A stretch of DNA of 64,000 nt from Nitzschia sp. pyKryTriq1 (taxonomy: Eukaryota > Bacillariophyta > Bacillariophyceae > Bacillariales > Bacillariaceae): NCBI GenBank assembly GCA_956465555.1, contig OY101126.1, positions 104,501 to 168,500 on the forward strand, in the 5' to 3' direction. This document shows, one piece after another, positions 21,215-32,077 of this stretch (within the stretch, counting starts at the first letter, position 1; the number at the start of each line of letters is the position of its first letter). The notes beneath the pieces are model-generated. The model ran no database searches. It was not told the origin of the DNA and saw only the letters and a program-made list of their open reading frames with translations. A program made the position numbers and the translations under genes.

Positions 21215-21951
21215 CGAATATGTCGAGCGACACTACTAGTAGTAGTAGTAGTAGTAGTAGAAGCTGATGCTGATGCTGATGATGCTTCCTCCTTTTTTCT
21301 TCTTACTAGTCTACTTTCAACAAGGCTGGGGGGCAGCCTCACGGGCCCACTGTTTGACGCCTTCATCTTTTATGATGATTTTTTGTTAGCGCTTTGCTGC
21401 TCACCAGAGTCAGCGCATCATGTTGGATCAACTCTTGTTGATTGTTCAGCAGCAAATTAGCACAAAAGTAGGCTACACCTTGGCTACACAGCATCCAGAT
21501 TCTTGAATCTTGTCGGAATAAGCAAGTCCCGAAAGCGACACATTTTAGACTGGTGCCTGCTATCGGTTGTAGTCGGGGTAGTAATACAAGATACGCGCGC
21601 TGGTACGTACCGTACGTCCCACACACCTCACAAGACGTTCGTACGACGTACGAACGCAGCTGTGGAATTTGCAGTTTGGCCGGCCAGCTCTCGGCTAAGC
21701 GCCGGCCCATTTCACTTTCATCGTTGATGTATTTTCTATTACGCAAGCCGAGCTTCTGTTTGTTGTTTTCGATGACGCTCTCTCTCGAAGATCGCAAATA
21801 ATAAAGCAACAACATGTTGATGCATGCGTCTTCTCATCGCATTCTTTCATTGTACACGCGTACTGTGCCAAATACCTTTTACCTGATACCGGAGTACGAG
21901 TACGCATCAACAACCCCATAGCATCGTAAAAAACAAGTTCCCCTTGGTAAA
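21215..21951. other. intergenic region, no gene seen
   Basis: Contains a (TAG)n run at about 21235-21262 after the stop codon and GTACGTACCGTACGT-type palindromic words near 21600-21660. No supported coding region. Confidence 0.45.
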
Positions 21952-23481
21952 ATGACTCAGAAGAGACGAAAGATGGTGCGAGAATCATCGTTTCAGCAGC
22001 AGCAGCAGCAGCAGCAGGGCGAGGAGGAACAAGAAGACACGACGGTCGTCGGCGTCGAGAACGTGCTTTCTTGTTCCTTCCATGATGCAGTCGACTATGA
22101 TCACGATGGCGGTGATGATGACGACGACGACCACAACTATTTTTGGGCAGTGGACGAAGTGACGACGACGACATCAACGACGACCAGAGCGAAAACATCG
22201 ACAGAGCCGCCTCTCCCTGGAATATTACGGAATTCGAGATTTGCCAGCAGCAAGAGAAATCGTTCATCATCATTATCATACTATTCATCCCAACCCGATT
22301 TGTTCCCGATACAAGCCATTTGGAAATGCTTCGTCCTGCTACTGATTCCAATGATTGGCTACGTCCTTTCTCAGCTATATCCATCGTCAATGCTCCTTCA
22401 TTTCATCTTTTTATGCTTTGTGTATGGAATGGTGGATTTGATGGAACACGATCCTTCCTTTTCCATCACGGCACCTATTCTCCTACCGCCGCCCAACCAC
22501 AAACGAAAACGACCAACAATGAATGCCAACAATACCAACAATACCAATACTTATGAGGATGGTCAGACCACCACAGCAACCACTTCGTTGTCGTCGATTG
22601 TTCAACAAGAGGAGCTCAGCCGTCGTCGACGAGTGGCTTTTGCCGAAGGAACCAAATTTTATCGCTTGCCCAAACCCTTGTCTCGCAAACAACAACAAGC
22701 TCTTCGAGAACAACGATTTCAACAAAGTTTTCGCATTGGTAGAAGTAGTAGCAGTAAAGCGCACAAAGATGATACTTCCGAGGATGCTGCTCCAACAATG
22801 ACTGCTCATAAAGACGACCCAACCAACAGCACTCGACTACCAGTACCCCCAATACATCACAGGATGCCACCAACATTCTCTTATGCTTCGACGACCATGA
22901 TGAATGCTGAGCCGAAACAACAACATAGTGACAACTGCTCGAATATGCCCCCACCAAGGACGACTCTTCCTGCCACTGCCACGACCACCACCACCACCCT
23001 TGATGATTGGGAAGCTACCAATCGATTACTCAAATCCATCATCAACCAAAATAAACGACGACCACTACTACAGCAACCAGAGCAGCAGGGTTGTCACAGG
23101 GAATTCCCAAATACCAAACAACCCTCGGAGGAAGCACAGGTGGTGCAAGTACTACAGATGATGGTAGTGGACAAAACTACCCGTACTACTACTAGTAGTA
23201 ACAGCATGTTCGTCGCCGATGATGATGCTGATGATGATGTTCCGGATGGGTCGGCAGCAGCATTGGAGAATGTAGAGCCAATCATCTCAACCAGCAATCC
23301 TGCCAACGCGTCAGCTCAATCGCATTATTCATTTTCGTCATCATCATCATCAACGTCTTCTTCTTCTTCTTCCTCCTCTTCGAAACTCTTGAGCTACAAC
23401 GACATGACGACACTTGCCCGACTCCGAATGGCTACCATCAACAACAATAAACAACCGCTACAAGAATCCAATAATCGATGA
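21952..23481 (+). CDS. hypothetical protein with two transmembrane segments
   Basis: 509 aa, single exon, ATG at 21952. N terminus has poly-Gln and a Glu/Asp-rich region; a hydrophobic hairpin lies at about residues 122-163 (FVLLLIPMIGYVLSQLY and LLHFIFLCFVYGMVDLM). After it come a basic segment with RRRRVAFAEGTKFYRLP, then Thr/Ser/Asn-rich low complexity. RVAF fits the RVxF docking consensus for protein phosphatase 1, and PGILRNSRF lies before the membrane hairpin; both are only suggestive. Long poly-Ser run near the C terminus. No family recognised. Confidence 0.65.
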   Translation: MTQKRRKMVRESSFQQQQQQQQGEEEQEDTTVVGVENVLSCSFHDAVDYDHDGGDDDDDDHNYFWAVDEVTTTTSTTTRAKTSTEPPLPGILRNSRFASSKRNRSSSLSYYSSQPDLFPIQAIWKCFVLLLIPMIGYVLSQLYPSSMLLHFIFLCFVYGMVDLMEHDPSFSITAPILLPPPNHKRKRPTMNANNTNNTNTYEDGQTTTATTSLSSIVQQEELSRRRRVAFAEGTKFYRLPKPLSRKQQQALREQRFQQSFRIGRSSSSKAHKDDTSEDAAPTMTAHKDDPTNSTRLPVPPIHHRMPPTFSYASTTMMNAEPKQQHSDNCSNMPPPRTTLPATATTTTTTLDDWEATNRLLKSIINQNKRRPLLQQPEQQGCHREFPNTKQPSEEAQVVQVLQMMVVDKTTRTTTSSNSMFVADDDADDDVPDGSAAALENVEPIISTSNPANASAQSHYSFSSSSSSTSSSSSSSSSKLLSYNDMTTLARLRMATINNNKQPLQESNNR

Positions 23482-25018
23482 GACTCAGCAGTGCACCACC
23501 AGCACAACAACAATGTAGCGCCTCCTGTTACTCCATCCGGCTTAATAATAATAGACCAGCCAGAATGAATTATTTGGAGTTCTACTCGTACTCAAAATGC
23601 AAAATAATGTGATAACTTATAGATGATTATTTTGCTACTCTACTTTACTCTTTAGCTAGTAGAATGGACCGATGAGAATTGAGCCTTTGGTTTCTTTCGT
23701 CTCCTCTCGAATGGTGGGAGACAACAATCGAAAAACGAAGTAGAAGACTCCTCGATAGGAATATAGTACTAAGAAGACTGACCACAAGCGCAGAGAAAAA
23801 TAGTCGATCATAGTCCACAACGTACGCAGTGTATAGAGCGCCGCGGGAGCAAACAAGAAACAGGGCGAGGATATCTCCCATCATGAAGGTAGTAAAGAAT
23901 ATAGTTACCGGGAACGAAATCTCTCTTCATCGTCATCCAAGCTGAACGAGGAGAGAACGCACGATTTCGGACTTTTTGTGGTGGGTTGTGGTGGAGACGC
24001 ACGAAGGATCTATAGTGCTCGTCTGGCTCATTTTGAGAACCACGTGTGGTGGTGGCTGCAGCTCGTTGCATGAGACAGGAGGAGCTTGTACATTGTAGAC
24101 TGCCCGAAAGGCCCTGATGTTCCCAATTGAGTGATGCTCCACAAGATCCCGCTTTTTTGGTGCAATGTTTCAAGGATGTGTGCTGACCTTGGAAGCCGTC
24201 ACGCGTTTCCTGCTGGAGGAGAGTCAGAACAAAAGCAGACAAAGAACACCAACGACCGTTGCAAGCAACAATGGAACTTGCAGCAAGTTCCGATAATTTC
24301 GTGACATGAAGCAACATGACCTTCAGACGGAATTACCCAGTCTCCATATTCTCTTGGTACGTAACTTGTATGCACGGTGGTCAACGGTGCCAGCCGTCGG
24401 CATCCTCGATCGTGATGTTCTTGTCTTTGTTCGTGCTTCGTCGCTCCGAGTGTCCCGTAGTATCTCCGGCGGTGCATTCAGTTTACTTCTGTCCTAGAGG
24501 TAAGCGAAAAATGTTGCACGAGCGAGGAAATCAGAGTAAATCGTATCTTGCCAGGTATTTTCGGATGATTCTTCCATTCGTTCGGAGCAGGATACGTCTT
24601 GCTTGCGAATGAAAAGATGAGACGACCTGCCGATGAGAATTACTGAGAATGACCGTCAAATGACCGCGGGACTCTGTCTCCAACGAATCAAACGGGTTAT
24701 GTGCTCTCGGCCAACGAAAATTTGGACCAACGGGCGCTTGAACAGAACACTCCGATGCCACGGAGTCGAATAACCCGTAACCGCACGTTATGTGACCATG
24801 TGAATGATAAATCCTTAGCGTGCCCGGCGGACATACGAACGAACTATGGGCGCTCATTTTTTTTCATTTCCAAGCCTTATAGAAGAAGCACAAAAAGCAA
24901 GAAGATACGAAGTAACGCGCACCGTATTTAGTAGTATAGTGCTGCAAGAGAGATAGCAAGAGGCAACGCATCATAAACAATAAGAAGCAAAAGAACGTCC
25001 GCATTATATCATAACAAC
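23482..25018. other. long intergenic region, no supported gene
   Basis: Only short, domain-free frames on both strands. The least implausible is on the minus strand at 23645-23884 (79 codons, ATG, two hydrophobic stretches), which could be an exon of a small membrane protein but has no supporting motif. No repeats recognised. Confidence 0.4.
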
Positions 25019-25444
25019 ATGGTCAATCGCGAAACATCTCAAGACAGCTTTGACGGAGCTTTTCTGCCACCCTCTTCATCGCAGACGCTGTTCGTCTCTC
25101 TTTCGAGTTCTTTGGAAGAGCAAGAGCATCAGCCGCCGATCCAACGGTTGGATCAAATGCTGCGTCTCGGTTCCTGGGGATCGGAAGGATCATCGTCTGT
25201 ATTGGCCTCTCGATCTCCTAGATCTGTGGCCGACTATAGCATCGATCATCATCCTACTGGATCAACATCCACCACGTTCGGCGGGCCCTCCTCGGTTTTA
25301 TCTAGTCGGTTCCAACTCAAGCCGCGAGAACCAGCGATCCACGATAGAGGTTCCTTCCCCAAAACTTGTTTCGAACCTACGGAACGTCACGAGAAAGATA
25401 CCAACCAACAGCTTCCGGAAGAGGTCTATCTTCCTATCTTCTAA
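25019..25444 (+). CDS. small Ser-rich hypothetical protein
   Basis: 141 aa, single exon, ATG at 25019 preceded by an A-rich leader (AACAAC). Ser/Pro-rich with an amphipathic start and the short stretches LDQMLRLGSWGSEGSS and FPKTCFEPT. No domain recognised. It is the first of four intronless, domain-free small genes on the plus strand between 25 and 35.5 kb. A relationship with the 26519 gene is hinted at only by a shared KTCF word and a C-terminal Pro/Ile-Phe, which is weak. Confidence 0.5.
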   Translation: MVNRETSQDSFDGAFLPPSSSQTLFVSLSSSLEEQEHQPPIQRLDQMLRLGSWGSEGSSSVLASRSPRSVADYSIDHHPTGSTSTTFGGPSSVLSSRFQLKPREPAIHDRGSFPKTCFEPTERHEKDTNQQLPEEVYLPIF

Positions 25445-26220
25445 AGACGAGAGCAGCACGATGATACTTTGACCCATTTCTTCAAAGCCAAACAGCACTC
25501 GTGGACGCTTCCAACGATGAAGGCGCACACGCCCGGCTGTTAATCTTGAGCTTGCATTTCGTAAGGTGGAACCATTCGATCTTAATAGCCAAGCATACTA
25601 CATAATATTCTTTAATTTTGTAAAGTCGTTGTTGTTGTTGTTGTTGTTGTTGTTTTGTGGTTTGTACCAGCACAACGCGGAGTTAGTCTCGAGTTGTCTA
25701 TCTACCCTTTTCCCACAATAAAAGGATCGATACGAAAAGCCTGAGCTGCACTCTACAAGTCTAGCTCTCTCTAGAGCTTTGCTATCCCACAACACCGCAA
25801 TTACATTCAAGTAGATATTGATCATTTCGTCACTGCGACGGCAGCCACTCTGTTGGTGCACCTTCTAGTACGACTACAACAAGTACTACAAAGGCTAGCA
25901 AGTAAGGACTAGGAGGACAACGGTATCTCTTTCCCGTACAGCCATTGAGATAGGAAAGAGTAACCTTGCTAAGAGGGGGTGTTCTAGTAATCCTACCGGT
26001 AGTAGTAGGGATGAGAACTATCTTGGAACCCTTCGCCTGGATCGTGCGAAGATATCCGTCGCCAACAAGAAAATAATGACCGAGCATACCGGTACCGGTA
26101 CACGTGCTGAACAGATTTACTGTACGGACAAGAAGACGGCGTGCTGTGGTTGCGGCTCCGAATGAGAATCATCAACCATCGGCTTATTCAAAAAATAGCA
26201 TTTCCAAAATATAAATTGCG
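25445..26220. other. intergenic region
   Basis: Contains (GTT)n at 25627-25656 and palindromic ACCGGTACCGGTAC near 26088-26102. No gene recognised. Confidence 0.4.
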
Positions 26221-26402
26221 TTGGTACTATGCCCCATGGGAAGAACCACAACGGAAGAAGGCCCTTCTCGGAAACTGATACTACGTCAATTCATTATCGG
26301 ACGAGCTCCGATGAAAAATTGTAGAGCACGCTTCTTTGTGCATTGCAGATTTATGGACAACGGTCGAAAAAGTGCGCAGGCGCGCACCACTCACAAAAAA
26401 AA
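26221..26402 (+). repeat. dispersed upstream repeat, copy A
   Basis: Shares ordered blocks with 34045-34230 and 34231-34370: GCCC...CTTCTCGGAAACTGATA, GATGAAAAATTGTAGAGCACGC, ATTTATGGACAACGGTCGAAAAA and AGGCGCGC. Lies about 120-300 bp upstream of the ATG at 26519. Confidence 0.6.
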
Positions 26403-26518
26403 TCATGCGAAACATGATCCAAATTGCGAAATTCGATTGATTCTTTCCACCACAGCTGCTTTCATACCCAGACGGCCTCAACAAAGTTTCACAAAACGCT
26501 AATTCAATTCGCAGAACC

Positions 26519-27277
26519 ATGACGAATTCAGGCTCGCGAGGATGCGACGATGAAACTCACGTGAAAAGTCACGACGAGGATATGAAGAACCATCATGATG
26601 CAGCCGTCGTCCTCGGCGGTGGTCGACGCCTCTACTTTGCGTCGGCTGAACGCCAGCGCGATTCACATTCCAATCTTATCTTTGGCAAGACTTGTTTTTG
26701 GGATAGTCCGACATTGCCACCCTACGCTTTTGGGGAAGAGCTGCTGGACCCGCGGCAAGGACGAGACGAGGAGGTATCAGTAGACGACGGCAGGAGCGGA
26801 ACTATTACTAGTAGTAATCAGTGGATCTGCCATGGCGACGAATACCAACGAGAACAAGTGGATATCTGCAAGGTCCGACTACAACCATCGATTTTATCAT
26901 TCGAGTTATTCTTGTTGCAAAGCGGAATCACGAATTTTCGGTGCGACGATTCTTCGTCGTTGGATCGCCAACAGCAACAACAAGCAGACGAGGAAGACCA
27001 AGAACAACAACAAAACACCAAGCATCATCAAGCTGCTGCTCCAACAGACGCCCTCGTTCCTTTCGATGAGTATCGTAAGGAGAAGGAGAGTATCGGTATA
27101 GTCATGACTCAAGGTGGTAATATCCATAGCCCTGGTATGAACTTCGACGGCGGCGACTGTGTGGATGAGCTTGCTGCACCGCCACCAGCGGCAAGAGATG
27201 TCACTTTCCCCTTGCCGGCAGCAGGGCAAATCCCCCCCGAGTTGGAATCTCCCAGCTTGCTTATTCCTCAGTTCTAA
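26519..27277 (+). CDS. hypothetical acidic, Gln-rich protein
   Basis: 252 aa, single exon from the ATG at 26519. Opens with a His/Asp-rich segment, then GRRLYFASAERQRDSH and FGKTCFWDSPTLPPYAFGEELLD, an internal poly-Gln/Glu tract, and a Pro-rich C terminus ending LLIPQF. No recognised domain and no signal peptide. AATAAA at 27347 is about 70 bp after the stop. It shares an upstream repeat with the 34517 gene, so the two may be co-regulated, but their proteins are not clearly homologous. Confidence 0.5.
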   Translation: MTNSGSRGCDDETHVKSHDEDMKNHHDAAVVLGGGRRLYFASAERQRDSHSNLIFGKTCFWDSPTLPPYAFGEELLDPRQGRDEEVSVDDGRSGTITSSNQWICHGDEYQREQVDICKVRLQPSILSFELFLLQSGITNFRCDDSSSLDRQQQQQADEEDQEQQQNTKHHQAAAPTDALVPFDEYRKEKESIGIVMTQGGNIHSPGMNFDGGDCVDELAAPPPAARDVTFPLPAAGQIPPELESPSLLIPQF

Positions 27278-27704
27278 GATTCAGTGTCAATTGATCGGTG
27301 TGTGCGCTAGATATTTGTATGTTAAAACTTCGTAAAGTAGCAACACAATAAAGTGTCGTTTCTTCGCACTGCTATCTTATTCTTGTTCTTTTCCGCACCT
27401 CGAGACGTAGAACTCGCGTCGTCGTCGTCGTCGTTGAAAACCTGCGCCGAAAAAATTGTTTGTTTGCGATCGATCTTGATTCATCTCTTGCGATTTTCAT
27501 TTCCATTCTAGCTGTATGTTCTTCTTGTTGACAAATCATACTGGTTTTCAGACAATCTATGACAAGAAAACAACAACAACAACAACACGATTTTTCAATT
27601 CTGTGAGTATCTACTCGCCTACGCGCTCTCAAAACCTCAAGCCCCAAATACCGCCAACTTTGTTCATGCCAACATGCTGCTTCCCAACGATTATATGCGA
27701 ATTC

Positions 27705-28260
27705 AGGCAGCACGTGCAAAATGCGAATACTACTAGTAGTATGAAGTTCGAAAATGTTGTTGCTGGACCCGAACTGCCGAGATCCTTTTGAGTCGTTGCT
27801 TATTGGTTTGTTAGATTGGACGAGAACTCATCTTAGTGGAAGCATCCTCAATGCGAACGTGGCGGTCAGCGGCCCATTGATATTAACTATGTGGTGGTGG
27901 CTGATCCGAACTGCGTGGAGCGAGATATCCGCCATCAGGCGGGCTGCATTTCTATTCGCCGCAGTGATGGTCACGGCGCGGTCCAGTACGCGTGTTATTT
28001 TATTATTTATGAAGGAATCTTTGCCGGCGCTCATTTTTTACTACGCGTTTATTCGAAAGTGTTTGCTACTAGTAGCTGTATGTGTGGGTGAAGGCAGCAC
28101 GTGCAAAATGCGATAACTATTAGGGTTCGAAAATGTTGCTGCTATGCCGCTGGACCCTGTAATAAACCCATTGATATTAGTACTGGTACTATGCCATTCC
28201 AGATTGTAATTAACCCCCCGACCCGAACAGTCGAGATCCTTTCGAGGCGGCGATGCGAAG
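27705..28260 (+). repeat. degenerate direct duplication upstream of the multi-TM gene
   Basis: Two segments share ordered blocks. 27705-27900: GGCAGCACGTGCAAAATGCGA, GTTCGAAAATGTTG, GCTGGACCC, CCGAGATCCTTT, CCCATTGATATTA. 28092-28260 carries the same words, partly reordered. Neither codes convincingly. Confidence 0.6.
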
Positions 28261-28421
28261 CAGCCTTTTGGAAGAATCATCAACTCATTGCGAACGGGGC
28301 TGGCGGTAGACCCGCCGTTGAAGGTACTGCTCGGTGCTGCAAGAACTCCGCAAAGAGCAACCCGCCCGGATCATCTCACAAAAAATCATCAGGAAAACAT
28401 CATACTAACGAACATAGCAAA

Positions 28422-30055
28422 ATGAAGACACAATTTCAAACTGGTCTATCCAGACTTTGGGTTGCGTGCGCTACCATCTGGCTGACCATTTCTTCTTCTT
28501 GTTGCCATCAGCATGTGGACGCTCTGGTCACAACTTTCGCAGGAGACGAGGAGGATCTAATCAAGTTCAGCGAGACTAGTAAGTGATCACCAACAACAAA
28601 AGGGAGAGAGGGGAAATCATCATGTTCGAGAAGTAGTACCTCACCTCCGCCTGTGCTGCTTCTTTTGTTGCACAATCGCCACCAGCAGTAATCCCTTTCG
28701 GGCACCGTCGATTGGATGACTATTATGGCGACTATTACGACGATGGGGACAATGAAACCAGTTGGGGGGGCGTCAGCTTGGTCATGATCGGTGCCATGCT
28801 ATTTGGAATATTGGTATGCACCTATGCAATGGCGTATTTCATGTTGGGCCCGTTGGCCAAGGAATACAAAACGCAAGGAAAACATATTGTTGGGCTGGTC
28901 ACAGGTGCCAAAAAGAAAGTTCGACAAGACTTCCACGGTAGTGCTACGCCCGGATTGTTCTATGGAAGCTACATCAATGGTACCACTACTGAAACTACAA
29001 CAAACCGCATTTTGGATGTTGAATATCCAGTTGTGGTGGATGGCGAGCGTAAAATTGTTCGCAAGATCTTTCGTTATTTGCACAAGAAAACGTTTGATCG
29101 GCCTTCCGAGACCGGCGAAGTCGAATTGTACATCTTACGAGAGCGAGGTATCTTCTCTGCCTACCCACGTGACGAGTTTCATCTATCTGCAGCAGATAAA
29201 TGCAAAGAAACGTCCCTGGGAATCTGCTGTTTTATCATGTTTGTGGTCCTATTGGTCCTTGGAGGTTTTGTCAAAACACCTTGGTACCTGTTCTTGGCCG
29301 TCTTTGCGATGGACATTGCTATCGCCTACGGCCTGTGCGTGATGGCTCGAAATTGCATGCTTAAAAGGGGCAAGGTTCTTCGCTTCGTCCCTGGTGAGGC
29401 TGGAGAGCGGGCCTTCAATTTCGATGTATATGATCATGATGAGACGAGTGGTGAGGAGTTTCACCACGATAAAGAAGATGGCTATCATCACCGCGAAGCA
29501 GAAGTATTGAAATCAGCTCCCCCCGCACCACGAGAACAAGCTGGAATTCCGTTTGCAACAGCTGTCGAGAGTGGACCAATTGCAAATGGAGAAGAAACGC
29601 CTCCTCCAAAGCCTGCCAGTCAGAAGAAGAAGAAGAAGAAGAAGAACCCCAGCAACAGTGGGACTCATTCCCCATGCCAGAGCCCGAAGAAGAGCAACAA
29701 GAATACTGCAAAGGACTTCGCTGTTGCTTTGCCTTCTCCCACCAAACCCGTCCCAATTGATGTCTGTTTTGGCGCCGAATCTCATCCTGGCACCATTGCC
29801 TGGCGTAAGGCGGTCAAGGAAGTCATGGACGACTTTGCAGACGACGAGTTTGGGCCTCCAGTCCATCTTGCAATCAAGAAGCGCCTCAAGGATTGCCACT
29901 TCTGGATCGAGGCAAAACATGGAGAACAAGAATGGAAAGTCGCGTCCAAGGGCGAAGTAGTACGCCAATTCCGAGATGCTTTCGATACTGAGCAAGCACT
30001 TTTCTTTCAAACGTCAGTGCGACTTTCGAGCGCGCCGATGGACGCATCCGTTTAA
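28422..30055 (+). CDS. multi-pass membrane protein with spliced signal peptide
   Basis: Two exons: 28422-28578 and 28689-30055 (about 507 aa). The second exon's long frame opens with TTG, so it cannot begin there; joining A|GTAAGT at 28579 to a CAGCAG acceptor (28683-28688) supplies an ATG and a signal peptide (LWVACATIWLTISSSCC). The mature protein is acidic/Tyr-rich (DDYYGDYYDDGD), then a TM helix at about 80-105, a soluble region with RKIFRYLHKK and VELYILRERG, a TM pair at about 228-272, and a cytosolic or lumenal tail with an 8-Lys run (about 364) and Ser/Pro segments. The tail ends in a non-repetitive region (AWRKAVKEVMDDFADDEF). No family recognised. Confidence 0.7.
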
Positions 30056-30634
30056 GGAGTAGTAGGGAAGCATCAGCACCAAGGATCCACCATCACCCAT
30101 TCATGTCATCTTTAAAGAAAGGTCAAATGATTATCATGATGTCCTAACAAACGAATCAAATTATATATATATATAACATATTCGTCATTATAACAGTAAA
30201 TGAGTCATTGCATCATTATTGGTACTTTTATTAGTCTAGACTTCTCTACTCTGCTAGTACTAGCTACTAGTACTCTACTGCTAGCAAGTAGATATTGTCT
30301 TTTGTCTCTACTACTCTAGGGGTTTTATTTTGATATTCCGGATACACGAGGAAATGCGCGCAGTGCCAGCGGCGGCGCGCTCGTGTGTCAGAATTTCCAT
30401 TATATGCCCTTTGATTGGGGCATATTAGAGTAGAGGAAGCCTCGAGCAAGAAAGTTCTTCATTCCACAAATTTTCTTTCTTCCTAAAGTTCGTACGATTG
30501 AATGTTGATGGAATATGAGATAAATGACGATGCTTGTTTTGCTCGACATACTATTCATTCAGTCGAAGTGGCTATAGACTACATGTAGTGAACCATTTGG
30601 CGGATACTCAAATCCAAAGATTTAAAAAATAACC
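30056..30634. other. intergenic region
   Basis: Contains a TATATATATATA run at 30162-30175 and CTAG-rich DNA at 30234-30320. From about 30480 it is homologous to the upstream region of the 34517 gene. Confidence 0.45.
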
Positions 30635-31540
30635 ATGACAGCGTTACACCGATACGGCTTCAAGAATTCATCTACTATGAAGGGCGACACGGTGAGAGAT
30701 ACCGAAGAGCAGAGAGACCAGCAAGAAGAGTGTAGTAGTACTAGTAGAACTACGAGAGGATGGTCAAATACTCCTCGAGAACAAGATCACTGCTGCGATC
30801 AGCATGAGCAGGTTGTTTGTTTGTCGGCTCGTTGTCACGATCTTTCAGCATCGGGGGGATACGATCGGGAGGACGCGATATCTTTCAACATTCAAGTTAC
30901 AGACTTTTCGACTCTGCCAATGGTACCATCATTCTCTGCTCCTTCTTATGAACAACAAGAAGTAGAGGAGTGGTTGTGTGAGGAGGAGGAGGAGGAGGAG
31001 GACGAGGACGAGACTCTGCCGGTCGGTGGCGTAATACTAGTCGATGACGAGAACCACCACCACCACCAGCAGCAGCAGCAGCTGCAGCAGCCCGAGCAAC
31101 AAACTCTTGCTGATACTATGAGCGACGAAGCTGACGCCATTTCGGTCTACTCCTCTCCGGAAGAATTAGAAACAGCAGATCAAGAAGAAGAGGAAATACC
31201 ACTACGACTACAACCCTCCGTTTCCTCGTTGGAACACTTTCCTGTTTCGGAAACATCTTTTTTATACGAGGAGGAAACAAGATGCCAGCATTCCCAAAGA
31301 GGATATGATTCTTCTTGTTCTAGTTCAGAAGAAGATAAAGAAGAAGATGAAGTCAAAACGCCCATGATGTACGCTCAACGACCATTATTGTTTCTTGAAG
31401 GTGATGCGGCGGCTGCGGCTGCTGGACGCCGCCGCAGCCGAGCTGGAAAGATGGTATTCTCTCTGCCCGGCGATGAGGACCAGCAGTTTGGCGCTCCATC
31501 ATCTTCACTTCCCCCATCACTCTTCATGCCGTGTTGGTGA
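30635..31540 (+). CDS. hypothetical acidic protein, duplicate copy 1
   Basis: 301 aa, single exon, ATG at 30635. Nearly identical to the 34517 gene over most of its length (from MKGDTVRDTEEQRDQQEE to the common C terminus PPSLFMPCW). Differences are mostly length changes in Glu, Gln, His/Asp and Ala runs; copy 1 uniquely has a segment with poly-His (TLPVGGVILVDDENHHHH). Acidic, Ser-rich, no membrane segment or domain. Short-sequence features: CCDQHEQVVCLSARCHD and SYEQQEVEEWLCEEEE. Function unknown, probably lineage-specific. Confidence 0.65.
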   Translation: MTALHRYGFKNSSTMKGDTVRDTEEQRDQQEECSSTSRTTRGWSNTPREQDHCCDQHEQVVCLSARCHDLSASGGYDREDAISFNIQVTDFSTLPMVPSFSAPSYEQQEVEEWLCEEEEEEEDEDETLPVGGVILVDDENHHHHQQQQQLQQPEQQTLADTMSDEADAISVYSSPEELETADQEEEEIPLRLQPSVSSLEHFPVSETSFLYEEETRCQHSQRGYDSSCSSSEEDKEEDEVKTPMMYAQRPLLFLEGDAAAAAAGRRRSRAGKMVFSLPGDEDQQFGAPSSSLPPSLFMPCW

Positions 31541-32077
31541 AAGCTTCCTTGTTGTGCACTACTTCTACTAGTACTCTTCTATAATAGCGATGCATAAACT
31601 CGGCCGATATTATTATTATTAGTACTAGTAGATAATTACATCTTTTATATTATTTTAACAGCAAAAGGAAGAACGACGGCGACGGCGACAATGATACTTC
31701 TTGGGCGGCGGGTTTACTCTAGTATACTGACAGTAAGTAGTCAATCAGAAGGGATTGCTTCTGACGTCGGAAGGCTATGTCTCATTTTATCTAAAAGGGG
31801 TGAGATGTCGTACTCTAGCTAGTAGTAGTCGTAGGAATAGTTCGGCCACCATCCGTTGCCGGTCTGGCCATCGCACGGATCCCCGGATGCTCGGGACAAT
31901 CTATCCGGGACACGTTTCTTTCGTGGTTGAAGTTTCAAATTTACAGAAAAACATGAAGATTGCGTGACCTTGAAAGCAGAAGAGGAGAGCAGCGATCTTT
32001 CTTCAAAAAAGAATAAGGGACGATCCTCTCTTTTGTATACGGGTGTATGTATTTCCTGTTGCTGAGGTTGGAGACCA
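31541..32077. other. intergenic; duplicated 3' flank then unique DNA
   Basis: 31541-31735 matches the downstream flank of the 34517 gene (GGCCGATATTATTATTATTA, AACAGCAAAAGGAAGAACG, CTTCTTGGGCGG). The remainder is unique, with no gene. Confidence 0.55.

Noticed and set aside
23645-24317. Minus-strand frames suggesting a small membrane protein
   Set aside because: No conserved motif; exon joining not supported clearly by splice signals.
31000-31090. Short GAC/CAC triplet clusters that look like a small repeat array
   Set aside because: Within the coding frame as poly-Asp/His/Gln; no spacer structure as in a CRISPR array.
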